A stretch of DNA of 64,000 nucleotides from NCBI GenBank assembly GCA_000320545.1, contig ADNK01002131.1, positions 1 through 64,000 of the forward strand, in the 5' to 3' direction. Below are positions 47,366 through 61,135 of the stretch, one piece after another; within the stretch, counting starts at the first letter, position 1, and every line of letters starts with the position of its first letter. Below the pieces are notes generated by a model, which worked only from the letters and a program-made list of their open reading frames with translations, made no database searches and was not told where the DNA came from. Made by a program: the position numbers and the translations under genes. The stretch comes from Bigelowiella natans CCMP2755. Lineage: Eukaryota > Cercozoa > Chlorarachniophyceae.

Positions 47366-48814
47366 AGATATACATTGATGGAAATTGTTCGTCAAATTTC
47401 ATGGAATTTCTGACTTTCACAATGTCCGCTATGAGACAACATCCATCACTTCGATGGAAAAACATAGCTGGGAAGTCAGAGATGCGAATAGAACAACTAC
47501 TTAACTAACCGAAGTCTGGGGGAAAACCAAGACCTAATCTGTCTGCGACGACAGAAAAGAGGACGGCTAAAAATCATCTGGAGCGCGGCTCGATGAAGAG
47601 AGAAAGATTTTCGGCTGTTGATGCACTGCGACAATGCAACGAGTGATGTCGTTTGAAGTGTTTGACGGTGGTGCATCGTCGTGCATGGGAGGGAAGGGGA
47701 AGGAGCGGAAACTGAGTCCGCCTGTCTCCCATGTGGTTCTGGCGCATGTAGATTTGATCAACGCTTTGTTCATGGTTCATTGTTCATTGTTCAGTCCACG
47801 TTCATGTTTGTGATTGGCGCACTCTCGAGAGTGTCGACGCATTTTCCCTTCACGATGTGCACCTTGTCGTGCGCATTGCAGGTGAACTTCGCAAAAGAGC
47901 ACGAAGTGAAGAACACCGGTGTTGATCGGCTCTTGAAGGCTGTTTTGAAAGCGCTCTCGAAAGATCTCAAACGTTCTTCATTTTCGGGTTCCCAAGGCCT
48001 CTGGAACAGAGAGAGACATCATTGGGAATTGCAAGGCGCAGGCGTGCGTGACGTCGGAAGGCGGAAAAATGAATGTGTCCATTTGTGCAGCCGAAGGGTC
48101 ATTGGAGGTCCATGAATGAATGAATGAATGAATGAGCTCCATGGAAGTGACCAGTCCAATCGCCTAGCTGCAGCCTTGTTCGCGGGCGCCCACACTTGCT
48201 GTGGGGACTTGCAATGAGCTAGTCCATGTGCGTGTGTTGGGTCACTTCACATGTGCCTTTTTGCATGCACACATGAACAACTGACATGGACATGTGTTTT
48301 CACGCGTGTGCACGCACTGGGACTTGCAAGTCCACGTGGTGCAATCCCACACGTGCAATTGACAAAGTTTCAATCGCGTTGCAGCATCAATGGCCTTCTG
48401 CGCTGACTGACACCCAGCGTGCAATGATGAAAATGAGCGGCTGTTGAGAAGCTTTGGATGTTGAGTTTGTCTCATTTTTCAGGTTGAAGTGGAAAGTGAA
48501 CGAAGAAAAATCTCCCCAAATTGTGAGCATGCATGTGGCAGTGGTCATGCTTTACAAGGTGACTTGGTGATTCATTCATTTGTTCATGTTCATTCTGAAA
48601 TGCATTTTTTACCGGATGCACACGTGCTACTAACAAGCTAGGTGCTCCCCGAACAAGAAATTAGTGGAGTGCTACGGGTGCTTCGCGCTAACCTGTCTCA
48701 GGAGGTACAAGGGCAAAGTGTCTGTGACCATCGCACTGCAGACACAGCTATTTTGAAAGAGCATACGCCGAAAGCTTTGTATCCATCTTTCCATGGAACA
48801 CCCGCAGCATCGAT

Positions 48815-48947
48815 TGCAGCCCTTGTGACAATGTACGTTGGCTAAAATACCAATGCCCATGCATCTGTGTACATCAGGAAACAATATTTGACTTTTTCGA
48901 GACCACATTCTACGTCGTTTACACGGTATTTACCGCCTGCAAAAATC
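48815..48947 (+). pseudogene. Copied intron/exon junction of the membrane-protein gene at 39168-40173
   Basis: 133 bp match 39538-39670 without gaps. The only differences I found are six mismatches inside a 10-bp intronic block (39578-39587). The 70 bp of exon sequence are identical, including the acceptor AG. The copy breaks off after codons for FTACKN and then diverges, so it is a fragment. The frame continues open for about 50 unrelated codons. Confidence 0.9.
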
Positions 48948-49088
48948 CGCGCCGCTCCAGAATGAGTCTAGTGTGGGTTTTATTTTTACAAGATCTGTTC
49001 CGTTCGTGCTGTCTGCAAGATATGTATACAAAAGGGAGTAGCAGAACGTTAGAGAGTGTCTCTGACTACCTGCTTTTCCCCTCCTCTC

Positions 49089-50761
<1,673 letters not shown>

Positions 50762-52047
50762 CGCTTGCTATCTTATTATTTTTCTTATACGTGCATTACC
50801 GGGCGATGTTGGACTTGGTTGTGTAGGAAAGATGGCAGATAGGGCAGCTATTGTTACTCGTGACATTGAGAAACAAAAGTTGCGACATGATGGGCTTTTT
50901 CATAGGCTGCTCTGTCTCATTTATGAGGCTGCCTCGCACTCGAATTATTTCATTCAGCAACCGACAGTTTCTACTGTGCTGTGCAATATCGGAGGATGCA
51001 AAGTACCTGAGGGAGGAGAGAGACCCTAAGCGGAATCAATATGGATATCAGACTGCGAAGCGTGTTATCTTCCACAGTGTTGACAAAATTCTACAATATT
51101 GCATGACTGTATGGTAGTCTGGGGCCCCGATGAACCTGAATTGCGCATCATATACAGGAAACAGGAAACGCTCTTTAAGGCTCCGGTTCTCTTCTCGATT
51201 GCACAGGGAAGAATGCAAAACACTATCCACAGGCAATCAATATATTTCTAAAAATATTGTATGAACGAAAATGCATGCTGGAAGGAAAAACAGGGCTTGT
51301 TAGTCGCAGATGGAGCCGATAGTGGTCGGGCGCTGGCGGAATAACTGCTCCGGTAACGGCAACTTTGGAGGGAATTGACTGCAGTTTGTGCATTTATGGC
51401 TCACAAGAGGTTGTGATTTCGGGGACAACAGGCAAAGAATCCCAGATTAAATCAACCCTCACGTTCAACCAAAGGAATATGGAGCGCCAGGGAAGGAGGC
51501 AAAAGGGGAGGGGCGCATGAGCGGCCCTTGTGGGGTATCTCTGGGATGGGACAATTCGACATTTCTAAGCCCAGGCGATTTTTGCAGAAATCCAGGAAAT
51601 CATGCCAAAATGTGTGATATATTACTGCAGAACCCCTAGTGGCAGTTGGAGTATGTTAGGAGAAAGTCCATCAACAACAAATAGGTCCATAATAAGCGAT
51701 ATTGTGGTGATAACTTCGTTGCGACAGAGCATGCACCCTACGAATGCTAGAATGCTCGAGGAACGGAGGACGGTCACTCCCTTTCGTGCAAAAACACCGC
51801 TGGCAGGATCACATTTATTGGAAAGGGCCCGATTTTCAGGAAATTTCCTGGGAAATCCTGGAAATTGATCTCGTACAATACTTGTGGGTAGGCTACGAGC
51901 TCAGATCCTGCCCATGCACTTTTGGAAAAAAAATTCTACAAATAAAGGGCGGATGATGTCTGATGTGAGCCTCCCCGTGCGATTTCAGAAAAAAATGGAC
52001 GGCGCTGTTGCGTCTCTTCAAAAAGCGTATTTCCAATCCAAAACAGA
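50762..52047. other. Divergent region between zinc-finger gene and PHD/Tudor gene
   Basis: I see no gene. Frames at 50832-51117 and 51602-51956 are short, without motifs and without matching splice phases to the gene starting at 52048. The upstream start of either neighbour could lie here. Confidence 0.5.
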
Positions 52048-52911
52048 ATGGAGTACGAGAAGGAAGAAACACGTGCACTTGAGGAGATTGAAATCGAAGG
52101 CAAGGAATGCGGGAAAGAGGATGAAGCTCAAACAGTAGCGGGTAGAATTCTTGAGAAATGCACATCGTTAAACGTGCGAAAGGCACAAGGAGCCTCGCCT
52201 AAGAAGGAAAGGCGTTCGAGCTTCTCCCCCGTAATCAAAGATAGAGAATCGGAAAGATTCATGCAATCGGTACGTGACATTGGTTTTTGTCGCATTTGCT
52301 GTAGCCTAACTCTTTTGTCTTGCGTTTTCCCAATCACCACAGATCCTGGAATTTGCGAAGGAAAACAAGAAGACATGTTACGCCCTCCTGCTAAATCAAA
52401 TCAGCGTGGATGTGGAAAAATCCAATGGAAAAGACTCCAGTAATTGATTTTGTGACACTGTTAATGTCCTTGACTCTGATGTTCTCTATTTTCGAATTTC
52501 GGGCCAATGCATGATTTAACAGTCTAATTGCTTTGACACAAATTGTTTCAGAGGCTGTGGAAACTGCCGTGCTTTTGCATGAGGACGGGAAACACGAGTG
52601 GCTCCTTTGGCCTGACAAACGATTCAAGGTGCCTTGCCTCATGTCACCGCATGATTTGAACAAAAAGTGAGCCCAATCATTGACACTGCACTAAGAATGG
52701 AGAAATGCTATTGGCTTTGAGTATCCTTGGTCGTAGCTCTTTGAATTTCACCGCGTGTGCCGCTCTGTCCCGAGTTTTGCCACTTTTTCGCTTACATGAT
52801 GTCGGTTGGAAACCAGACCTTGATAAATTTCGACAAGAGGTTGATGTCGCGCTTTGCCATGCACCAGAAAACCACGCCCCGGTGGATCAAGGTGCATGAG
52901 AAGGGGGGCCA

Positions 52912-52965
<54 letters not shown>

Positions 52966-53292
52966 TATTTAAATGGTCACTAGAGGGACATATAGGTTGA
53001 TCGCCCTATCACCACCATGGTAGAAGAATTTGAACATAAATGTCATTAACAATTAAAATAATTTCATGATGATTATTCGCGACTCAATCATGTAGATATT
53101 GACCGAAGCCAACTTGGTTCCTGGGGTAAGGATGAAGGTTTGGTGGGCAGGGGAAAAGACTTGGTACGTGGTCGTAGTTCTTAGCTTGGAATGACATGAA
53201 CAAGTCTGCCAGTCGTCTTCCTCATCGGTCGTCGTCAGTGAGAAAGAAGTCTACTAGACGTCAGATGAGTTGATAACACACCACACACACAC

Positions 53293-53331
<39 letters not shown>

Positions 53332-55923
53332 TATGTGTACATGTGTGTGTACATATATGTATGTACATGATATATTTTAATTTGTATGTAGAATTGTTGA
53401 TCTACTTTAATTTGCGTTGTTACAACAAGGTATCCCGGTCATGCAAATCGGTTCACCTGTGATGGCCTCAAAGTTGTATATGACGAGGACGATCCAGCGA
53501 ACAAGTCTTTTGATTCGGTAAGTAACGCGAGACGCGCTTGTTATATTTAAATTTCTGGATTCTCTTCTCTTCTCCCATTGTCCTACGAAATCCTTATGCT
53601 AAAACTGTCATCATCATTGTAATCATTGCCATTCCCATGTCATCATCAGTAGCAATGTCACTACCCACTAACCGCCCCCCCCTTACGGAGCTATAATAAT
53701 TTAGCTTCAGTACAAGTTTTTCGGAAAGTGGCCGCGACCAGGCAGGAACAACTTGGTGTATTGGCTGATGGGTGTTGTACAGAAAGTGCAGAAACTGCTC
53801 GACCTGTCACAGTTGAGGTCAAGCATGATGGGGAAGTTCTCATCCAGTGAGTGAGTTTCTGCTTCCTAATCATAAGCAAAACATGGCAATTCGATGAATA
53901 ACCCCCACCACTCCCCTGCCCCCCCTCCAATTTTGAACTCTCAGGAGAGGTGATTGATCTGACGAATGACATTCCCTCCTCTTCCAATTCCGCCGCTGCC
54001 ATCACCATCACTGAAAAGCAGATGATTCCTTTGAACAGAGACTCAAAGGGTGTTGAGTGCCGCTGTGGCGACACCGATGATGGGTAGAATTACGTACGAC
54101 TGAAATTCTTCATGCATTCCAACATGATGATGTATTTGAAAGGCTGGTGCTACTATTTTTTCTCCTTTTCCTTTTCATCATTTTCCTTCTCCATCATCAG
54201 CAGTGTTGTCATTCGTTTCCCGTCTTTCTCCTCTTATCTTTTTTGTGCTCCCCTATCTATCAGTTTGCTGGTGCAATGCGACAAGTGCAAGAAGTGGCAG
54301 CACTTTGAGTGTGTCGGCTACGATGCAGAGAGGGACAAAAATGACGAGTACTTGTGTGATAAGTGCGGTGACTGGGGCCCCGAACCTAAAACTATCATGA
54401 TCGACAGGGATATGAGGTATGTGATAGTAGTAGTAGCAGTAGCGGCAGCAGCAGCAGCAGTAGCAGCAGTAATAGCAGCAGCGAGAGAAACAACGTGAAA
54501 TGATAGAAAAGCAGTACGGCGATTGAGCCCAAACTCATGGTGATATTCTCACTTATTATGATCCCCCACCCCCTTCTGCGTCGTCCTCCTTTTTAACTTG
54601 TAGCTGGATTCAAGTGGCGAAAAAATTCAACAAGCCTCTACACGCGCTTTACGAAAAGAATCGGCGGCAGTATCCAGAACTGAAGCTGACTTCGATGCTC
54701 AAGGAGTCAAGTTTGCTTGTGCTGCCACGGGCGAATGGTTTCACCATCACGAAACAAGGAGGCGTGGAAAGTGACGAAAACGTTGTCCTCTGCCCTTGCT
54801 CGCTCATGCTGGAAAGTGTAATGTTTCAATTTGTAGTCGTTGTAGCGTTAGTAGCATTAGTAGTAGTAGTAGTAGTAGTAGTAGTTGAAGGAATGATGGG
54901 TTGTAGTTTACAAATGATTGATTGACCCTTGCACATGCATGTATGTAATTATCAGCCATGCATTTGTTGTGGTGGTAAATATGGGAGTACTAAGTAGCAG
55001 TAGAGATTGAAAAACACAGACAGGCACACACACACACACACACACACACACGAACGCACACAGAATGCCAGGATCGTACATGTTGTGCCCACAGCTCAAT
55101 GTACTCCACATTAGAGTCGAACTGGGCGGATGACAAGCAAAATGACTCGTGTTTTGGTGCTGGTAAGACATCGTCGTATCATGGATATCACATCATCACT
55201 ACTAGTGTTATCATAAAATATGTAAATGTGTAAATTTGATACAGTTACCATCACCACCATCATTAATTCTACTGCCTTCGTGATCGCTATCACCCACTCC
55301 TCCTCCTCCCCCTCGCTTAATGAATGTTTGTGTTTCTTTCTAGACAAAGGAGGGCTATCAGAAGGGAGTTTGCTGCTCTCTGAAGACCTCATCTCTCCGA
55401 CTGACGATCTTGTAATGATGCCCCACAAAGCACAAATAAAAATATATACACATTACCATAGCCTTCTCTGTTCTGAAGCTCATGTGAGTATTTTCGTCCA
55501 TCACAGTCTGGACGACGGTTCTGAGATAGTCGTTGGCAGGAGCCTCATTAGGGTTAGAGAGAGAGAAAGGCCGAGAATGAGACTTGCGGGAGTAGAGGGG
55601 GAAGGGAAGAGAGTAGCACACGATAATCCGTATGTATTATATTAATACAATTTATATGTAAGATGTATAAATTATACCAATATTATGAAAGACGACGTTT
55701 TAGCGTATTATTCACACTGATCATCGTTTAGGAGCTTCCAAGTGAGAAGCTGAAGGTGGGGGACGACGTATGGATCTACCGGAACGGGAAATCTTGGTGT
55801 CCTGGGGTTGTCAGTGTTGAGAAATCACACGATAGGTAGTAGTAGCAGTAGCAGCAGCAGCAGTAGTAGTAGTAGTAGTAGTAGTACCACCACCACATCT
55901 CCACAGCAACAGGCAGGAAGAAG

Positions 55924-55955
<32 letters not shown>

Positions 55956-56095
55956 GCAGCATCGCTCACACCATACATCTATATGTCGCATGTAATAAAA
56001 TGGGAATTATGTGAGAAGATGATGGCTGCGGTGGGGAGAAACGGTGACGAGATAGTGTGCGTAGGATAGAGAACTACCATCCAGAGTCACCCAGG

Positions 56096-56142
<47 letters not shown>

Positions 56143-58107
56143 ATTTTCATTCATCCCCTGGCAGCGGGGGCACAGAGCATCTGGTTAGTGGCCGAGTAGC
56201 CTGCTGATAGCCACATAGCAAATAGTAAAAACAAAATCACGTCAGCTGCTCTATTTGTCCTTCCCCCTCCACTATAACAGAATCAAAGTGATGGTTGATA
56301 ATCATGAGGAGCTCATGCCTACAAACCGTCTAAGGCCGCGTCGCAGAACTAAAGTCATCGTCCAGCCTATGGATAGCCTGCTCATGCTCAATTCACGCAG
56401 CAAGAAGCTACTAAAGATCAAACAGACTAAGAGAAAGCGGAAGAAGGAGGAAGGAACGCTCTCCTCGCAGAAGAAGAAGAAGAAGAAGAAGAAGAAGAAG
56501 AGGAAGAGCCAGGTTAATAGGAAGAAAAGTAGCAGCAAGAGAAACGCCAATAAAATCCATGAGAAGAGGAAGCGGAGAATATCGGAGGAGGAAGAAGAGG
56601 AGGAAAACTTAGAGGGAGGAACAGACGATGCGGGTAGTGATACATCGAATACTGGCAATTCTGAGATAGAAGCAAGTGTGCTCCGAAGAGATATTGAATG
56701 TCTAGAGGGTACTGTCGAGACCCTAACGCATTCCAACTGGGACATGACAAATAAGGTAGTATTGATAATAGAGATTAAAGAGGAGAACAACGAGTAATAG
56801 ACATCTTTAACTGGAAGGGGAGCTTCGGAAGCAGTCCCAAATTTCGATACTAGTGATAGCATTAAATTGTGAGAAAATACAAAGCATTAAGTGAGAGAGT
56901 GAGAAAGGAAAACCCCGAAGAAGAAGGGATTGTGTGGTTCTGCTTGCAAAGAATGAGATTATCGATTTGATGTTGCCTTTAGTTCGACAGGATGGAGAAA
57001 CAACTTTTCATGGTGACGAAGATGGTGAAAGAGATACATAATAGAGGCAGAAGAGGAAAAGGGAGGCAGGCGACTAAGAGAGCGCGCTCAGTAAAACAGT
57101 AAAACCACACAACAGAAGACGACAACAAAAGTATGAAAAAGAAGAGGAATCCCAACAAATTTCGTTTTGATAAAATTTCATTGTTGGCATTATATCTTCT
57201 AGAAAATGCTGCGCTTGTGGTCTCGCGATCCCTCTCCTCCTCTCCTCCTCCTTCTCCTCCTCCTCCTCTGAAGTATTGACGTTCATTGCTATCATGATCT
57301 CACCTTCAAAACCATTAGCGAAATGTAGCACTTGCGTTTCAGAGTTTTATCATGTTACAATCTTATCGTGATCATGTAATTATCACCGACATGCCACTGT
57401 AGGACGGGATATATGACACCTTCCCGTACACCGGAGATGAAAATTTTTCGTGAACTCGTTTTGGTATAAGCAGCAGCAGCAGCAAGCGCTGATTGTATAT
57501 CGGGAAGCAGCATTGCTTGTAAATAAAACATGTCCAATCACCCACCCCTGGCATCTAAATCTATAGCTGAAAAAAAAACAGTTAAGACAAAACCCCTTCC
57601 GTTACAATCGGGTCGCTAGTCGATATTTGAAATACAAAAATGTGAGGAGGAAGAGGTGGGGAAGTAGGAGAGAGGGGAGGGTTAGGGATATTGAGATGAT
57701 AGCCGCTGGCTGACTTTTGCGCGAATGTGGTTAAATAATCCGTTTAATCATTTAAAACTCCGCCGGATATTCGTTCTATTTTCCGTCACGGCCTTCCTAG
57801 CGCATCCAACTTCTTGTGACTGCTACACCCCCCACCTTTTTGCTTTTTCGGTTTAAATGCTGCTACTTTTTGTCTTCTTCCTCTTTCTACCTATATCTTT
57901 GGCAAAACAACAAATACTACGCACACAGGAAAACCTTGCCGAGCTCAATCGTAAAAACCTTCTGAACGACACCATTCATAACTTCCTACGTGCTACCAAG
58001 GTTGGATGAACATCAACCCATTCACACACGCACACACGCACACGCACACGCACACACACACACACACACGCACACACATGCATGCATGCATGAACATGTA
58101 TATTAAT

Positions 58108-58144
<37 letters not shown>

Positions 58145-59060
58145 TATGTGTGTATTTTATAAACACAGCGTATCATTGTTTGTACATGTTTTTATGTTGC
58201 AGCTGCTAAAAAATTTTTTGCTCCTTTCTTTCCTGCAATATCTACATTACTCAGTGCTTGGAGGATATCGATGGTGGCGAACTGTTGAACGAACGCAAGC
58301 TTTCGGATGATGACATCAAGAAGCTACGTGATTTGATACAGCCTCTCATGGCGAGTACGGATGAAAACAGGTAATATCAACGATCTAGTTTTGGCTGTGC
58401 TGTCCAATCCTACTTCCCTCAAATTCAGCTCGATCTCCTCTTCTTCCCTCCTTCTGACTGTTGGTCCTCGTTTGATGATGATTTATTCTGGCCTTATTCA
58501 TGCTGCTACTGCTCATGATGTTTTGATGTGCCGGTGGAAGCAGCTCCAGCGAATCCTCCTCGGACGACTCCTCTGATTCTGGAGTCCCACAGCGCATGAG
58601 CAACCCTGTTCCATCAGCAAAGCAAAGAATCCCACAACCTTCATCGCCGTCGTCGTCGCCGTCGTCGTCATCGTCGTCGTCGTCATGTTCGTCATTGCCG
58701 TCGTCGCCGCCTCCTCATTTACATTCTTCGTCGAGCACGCAAAAGAGTATAAGCAAAGGAATAAACCCAAGCACAACGGTCAGCAATAGCCTCTCTCGTT
58801 CTCCTCCGTCCCATCCTCCTCCATATCCAGAATTATCTCAACCGCTCCCTCTTCCAAAGGATGGCAAGAATAATTCCGCTGATGCTTCCCAGGTCACTAT
58901 CAGGGGACTACATGAACTGTACGAGAGAGATGCTAGTGGCACGAATAGCCACATTGGCTGCCTATCAACAACGGCAGATAGTACATATGACAACGAAGCA
59001 AGAGAGGAGACAAAAAAAGAAGCCAATGACAAGAATGGTAACGAGTTAAGGGAAGAGTGA
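52048..59060 (+). CDS. PHD-finger/Tudor-like chromatin reader, about 910 aa, 17 exons
   Basis: Exons: 52048-52269, 52343-52439, 52552-52628, 52775-52891, 53096-53163, 53430-53517, 53711-53846, 53945-54083, 54264-54416, 54604-about 54817, 55095-55162, 55344-55411, 55732-55835, 56281-56755, 57929-58000, 58255-58370, 58544-59060. Phases agree except at the 54817/55095 junction, where the donor is unresolved. Domains in order: Tudor-like VRMKVWWAGEKTWYPGHANR continuing into KVVYDEDD; PHD finger CRCGDTDDGLLVQCDKCKKW then HFECVGY and YLCDKC; a LysM-like segment WIQVAKKFNKPLHALYEKN ending LLVLPRANG; a second Tudor-like VGDDVWIYRNGKSWCPGVVS continuing into RIKVMVDN; a Lys-rich nuclear localisation stretch; and a Ser/Pro-rich tail. 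PHD and Tudor folds read histone modifications, so this is likely a nuclear chromatin protein. The splice choice at 52775 (weak CCCGAG acceptor) is phase-based; the start may be further upstream. Confidence 0.75.
52913..52961. repeat. (GA)n microsatellite in the PHD/Tudor gene
   Basis: Starts about 20 nt after the donor in intron 52892-53095. Confidence 0.9.
53297..53330. repeat. (TA)n microsatellite flanked by CA/TG words
   Basis: Lies in intron 53164-53429, bordered by ACACACACGTACATA on one side and TGTGTACATGTGTGTG on the other, an imperfect inverted repeat. Confidence 0.85.
54417..54483. repeat. (GTA)n/(GCA)n triplet repeat starting at a donor site
   Basis: Intron 54417-54603 of the PHD/Tudor gene begins GTATGTGATAGTAGTAGTAG and continues as AGC/AGT triplets. 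Confidence 0.85.
55836..56138. repeat. (GTA/GCA)n, (GAA)n and (GA)n tracts in one intron
   Basis: Intron 55836-56280 of the PHD/Tudor gene opens with GTAGTAGTAGCAGTAGCAG, contains (GAA)n at about 55917-55953 and (GA)n at 56102-56138. Confidence 0.9.
56756..57928 (+). other. Large intron of the PHD/Tudor gene (1.17 kb)
   Basis: Begins at donor GTAGTA after the Lys-rich exon and ends at ACACAG before codons ENLAELNRKN. The intron is far longer than the others in this window. I see no gene inside it; the short minus-strand frames near 57074-57554 carry no motif. Confidence 0.6.
58024..58142. repeat. (CA)n and (TA)n microsatellites
   Basis: Intron 58001-58254 of the PHD/Tudor gene. (CA)n with CG variants is followed by GCATGCATGCATG and then (TA)n. 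Confidence 0.9.
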
Positions 59061-61135
59061 GAAAATAATAATGTCAAACCGAATGCAACGATGGTGGCAG
59101 CGGTAACAGTGATGACACAAAGGGAAGACAAGGTAGAAGAGACGGCCGGGAACATGGCGAACAATGAACCTCACAAAATGTCCCCACTCGATAAAAGAGA
59201 AATGAATGAACATGAGGTCAATTTTAACCATAATCAACAGGAATGTCTAGATAGCACTTTCTCCTTTGTTTCACATTTTTCGCCCAGACAAGCTTCATCG
59301 AGATACATCATCATTGCTGGGTCATCATGTGCAACAGCGCAAATTGAATCATGTCACCAACATGTGAGCGATGCGCAGTACCATCTCCTGCGGAATGGCT
59401 TCAAAGCTGGACATGGCTTGGACATCAAAACATTTCGATCCTGTTTGCTCTTCCAGCAAATCTTGGTTCTTCAGCAAGTCTTGCTAGTTGGTTCGATCGA
59501 TTCTTCACAAAAAACTTTCCATCCAGCTGAGCTGACACAATTTGGGTGCTCGTTTCAGGGCAACGGTTTGGTCTTTCCAGCACTGCAGCAAGTGTGGACT
59601 GTGGACACAGTGTGCATCACATGTGTGTCATGTGCATCACACATGCGCATGTCTGTTGTCATGCACACCCTTCAAAGCATTCAAATGGGCGTCTCTGTGC
59701 TGCACGATTTGCTCCGCATCACTCCCGTTGCATGGACATGGTCACGCAGAACTGTTCATCACAGAGCATGACACTTTCACATGTGACATTTGTCTGTGCA
59801 TGGCTTCATGGTGTCACATCAATGCCTCAGTCCAATGACACCCATCGCTTGCATTTCATGCACACTGAACGTGTGTGCTTGGCAAGGCCCTGCATGACCC
59901 TGCGTGGGCATGTGGTTGTTGCACATGCCATCAATGTCAGGCATGCATGTGTTCTTGAAGCATTTGACATCTGTGTTGTTGCTGTCAGCATCACCTAGTT
60001 GAAGCCGCATTGTCGCACACTGCTCCCTCTGTGCAAACAATGCCATTCCACTCACTCAGACTCCTCCACGGCCTCAAATCACATCGATTGCACTGCCTCC
60101 CTTCACGAATTGTGTTCCTGCAGGCTCAACGATCGTGCTGCCTCCCTTCATGAATTGCATTCCTGCAGGCTTGTCGATTCTGCTGCCTCCCTTTGTTTCA
60201 TCGTGAAGAGAACAGGGAGCTGTGATTGCAACAGAAGCCAGGAAGCATCGCAGAACTGCACCGGATGATTCATTGTGAAGAGAACAAGGAGCTGTGATTG
60301 CAACAGAAGCCAGGAAGCACGAGGAAACTGCACCTGCAGTTGCATTGCGCAGCGCTGACAACACAACTGTGCAATTGTTGGAGGGCTGGGTGCGGTGCGA
60401 TGTGCGCGCAGTGAGCAAAAGCTAGCAAACGAGCAGGTGGCGGTGTTCAGGTTGAACTGTGAGGTCATCATGCGAGGGTTGACCGCCCTCTGACAAGTGT
60501 CAAGCTTGTCATCAGTCACATGCAATTGCATTGGGTTTCTGGGCCGCGACAAGGCTAGCAAGTTCAAGAACTTTGTGCAACTGAAGCCAATCAACGTGAG
60601 CGACTTGTTCAAACCCGAACAAAAAAGGTTCATCAGTGGAACGTGCGAGTTCAAGGTCGATTCAAAGGCACGATTGAAGTGCAGTGACAAAAGAAACCGA
60701 GAGTGCAAATCTGACGGAAATGAAACTTGCAAATTGACGCGCATGTCCATTGGCTTCCCCTTGCTTCAGTGGGCGATCAAACAGTGCCATCTGCATTGTC
60801 ACAGACATGTGATGCCATGTGTGCACCACACGTGATGTTGCTGTGTCCATCACAAGTGCAAGCCCTTTTTTGGCCCCGAGCAACAGTCCTTCTTCACCTC
60901 ACATGCCCCAAATGTGCCTTCTCCATGTCACAAGTTGTCATTTCTGTGTCTTTTGTTGTGCATGCAGCAACTGGCAGCGATGCGCAAATGCAATGCAAAC
61001 TTGATGAAGCGCTTCATTTCAAACACCTTGCAAAAGACATGGCTTTTCATTTCAGCATTGTGTGTGCAGATTGCAAGCCTACGATGCATGCGCATTCTCA
61101 AAGGGACACTTGTTTCATGCACACCGTGTCTCGCG
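59061..61135. other. Spacer after the PHD/Tudor gene; tandem repeats
   Basis: No convincing gene. Composition is rich in TGCA and CATG. A frame at 59091-59771 continues past the PHD/Tudor stop but shows no motif. Tandem repeats lie at 60093-60336. Confidence 0.55.
60093..60336. repeat. Two adjacent tandem repeats (45-bp and 72-bp periods)
   Basis: Units beginning CTGCCTCCCTTCA start at 60093, 60138 and 60183 (the third truncated). They run directly into a second repeat whose units begin GTGAAGAGAACA at 60203 and 60275 (period 72). Confidence 0.85.

Larger units (their letters stand above)
47096..49088. other. Spacer upstream of the sulfotransferase
   Basis: Contains a possible upstream sulfotransferase exon (open frame to 47218), a cluster of GTGTCCGA octamers at 47301-47365, palindromic-word-rich sequence at 47560-48660, a short (GAAT)n tract near 48112-48135, and the 133-bp copied junction at 48815-48947. 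No independent gene is convincing. Confidence 0.6.

Noticed and set aside
59091-59771. 226-aa ORF after the PHD/Tudor stop codon
   Set aside because: The second half consists of spacer-type sequence and no motif is visible; more likely 3' untranslated and intergenic.
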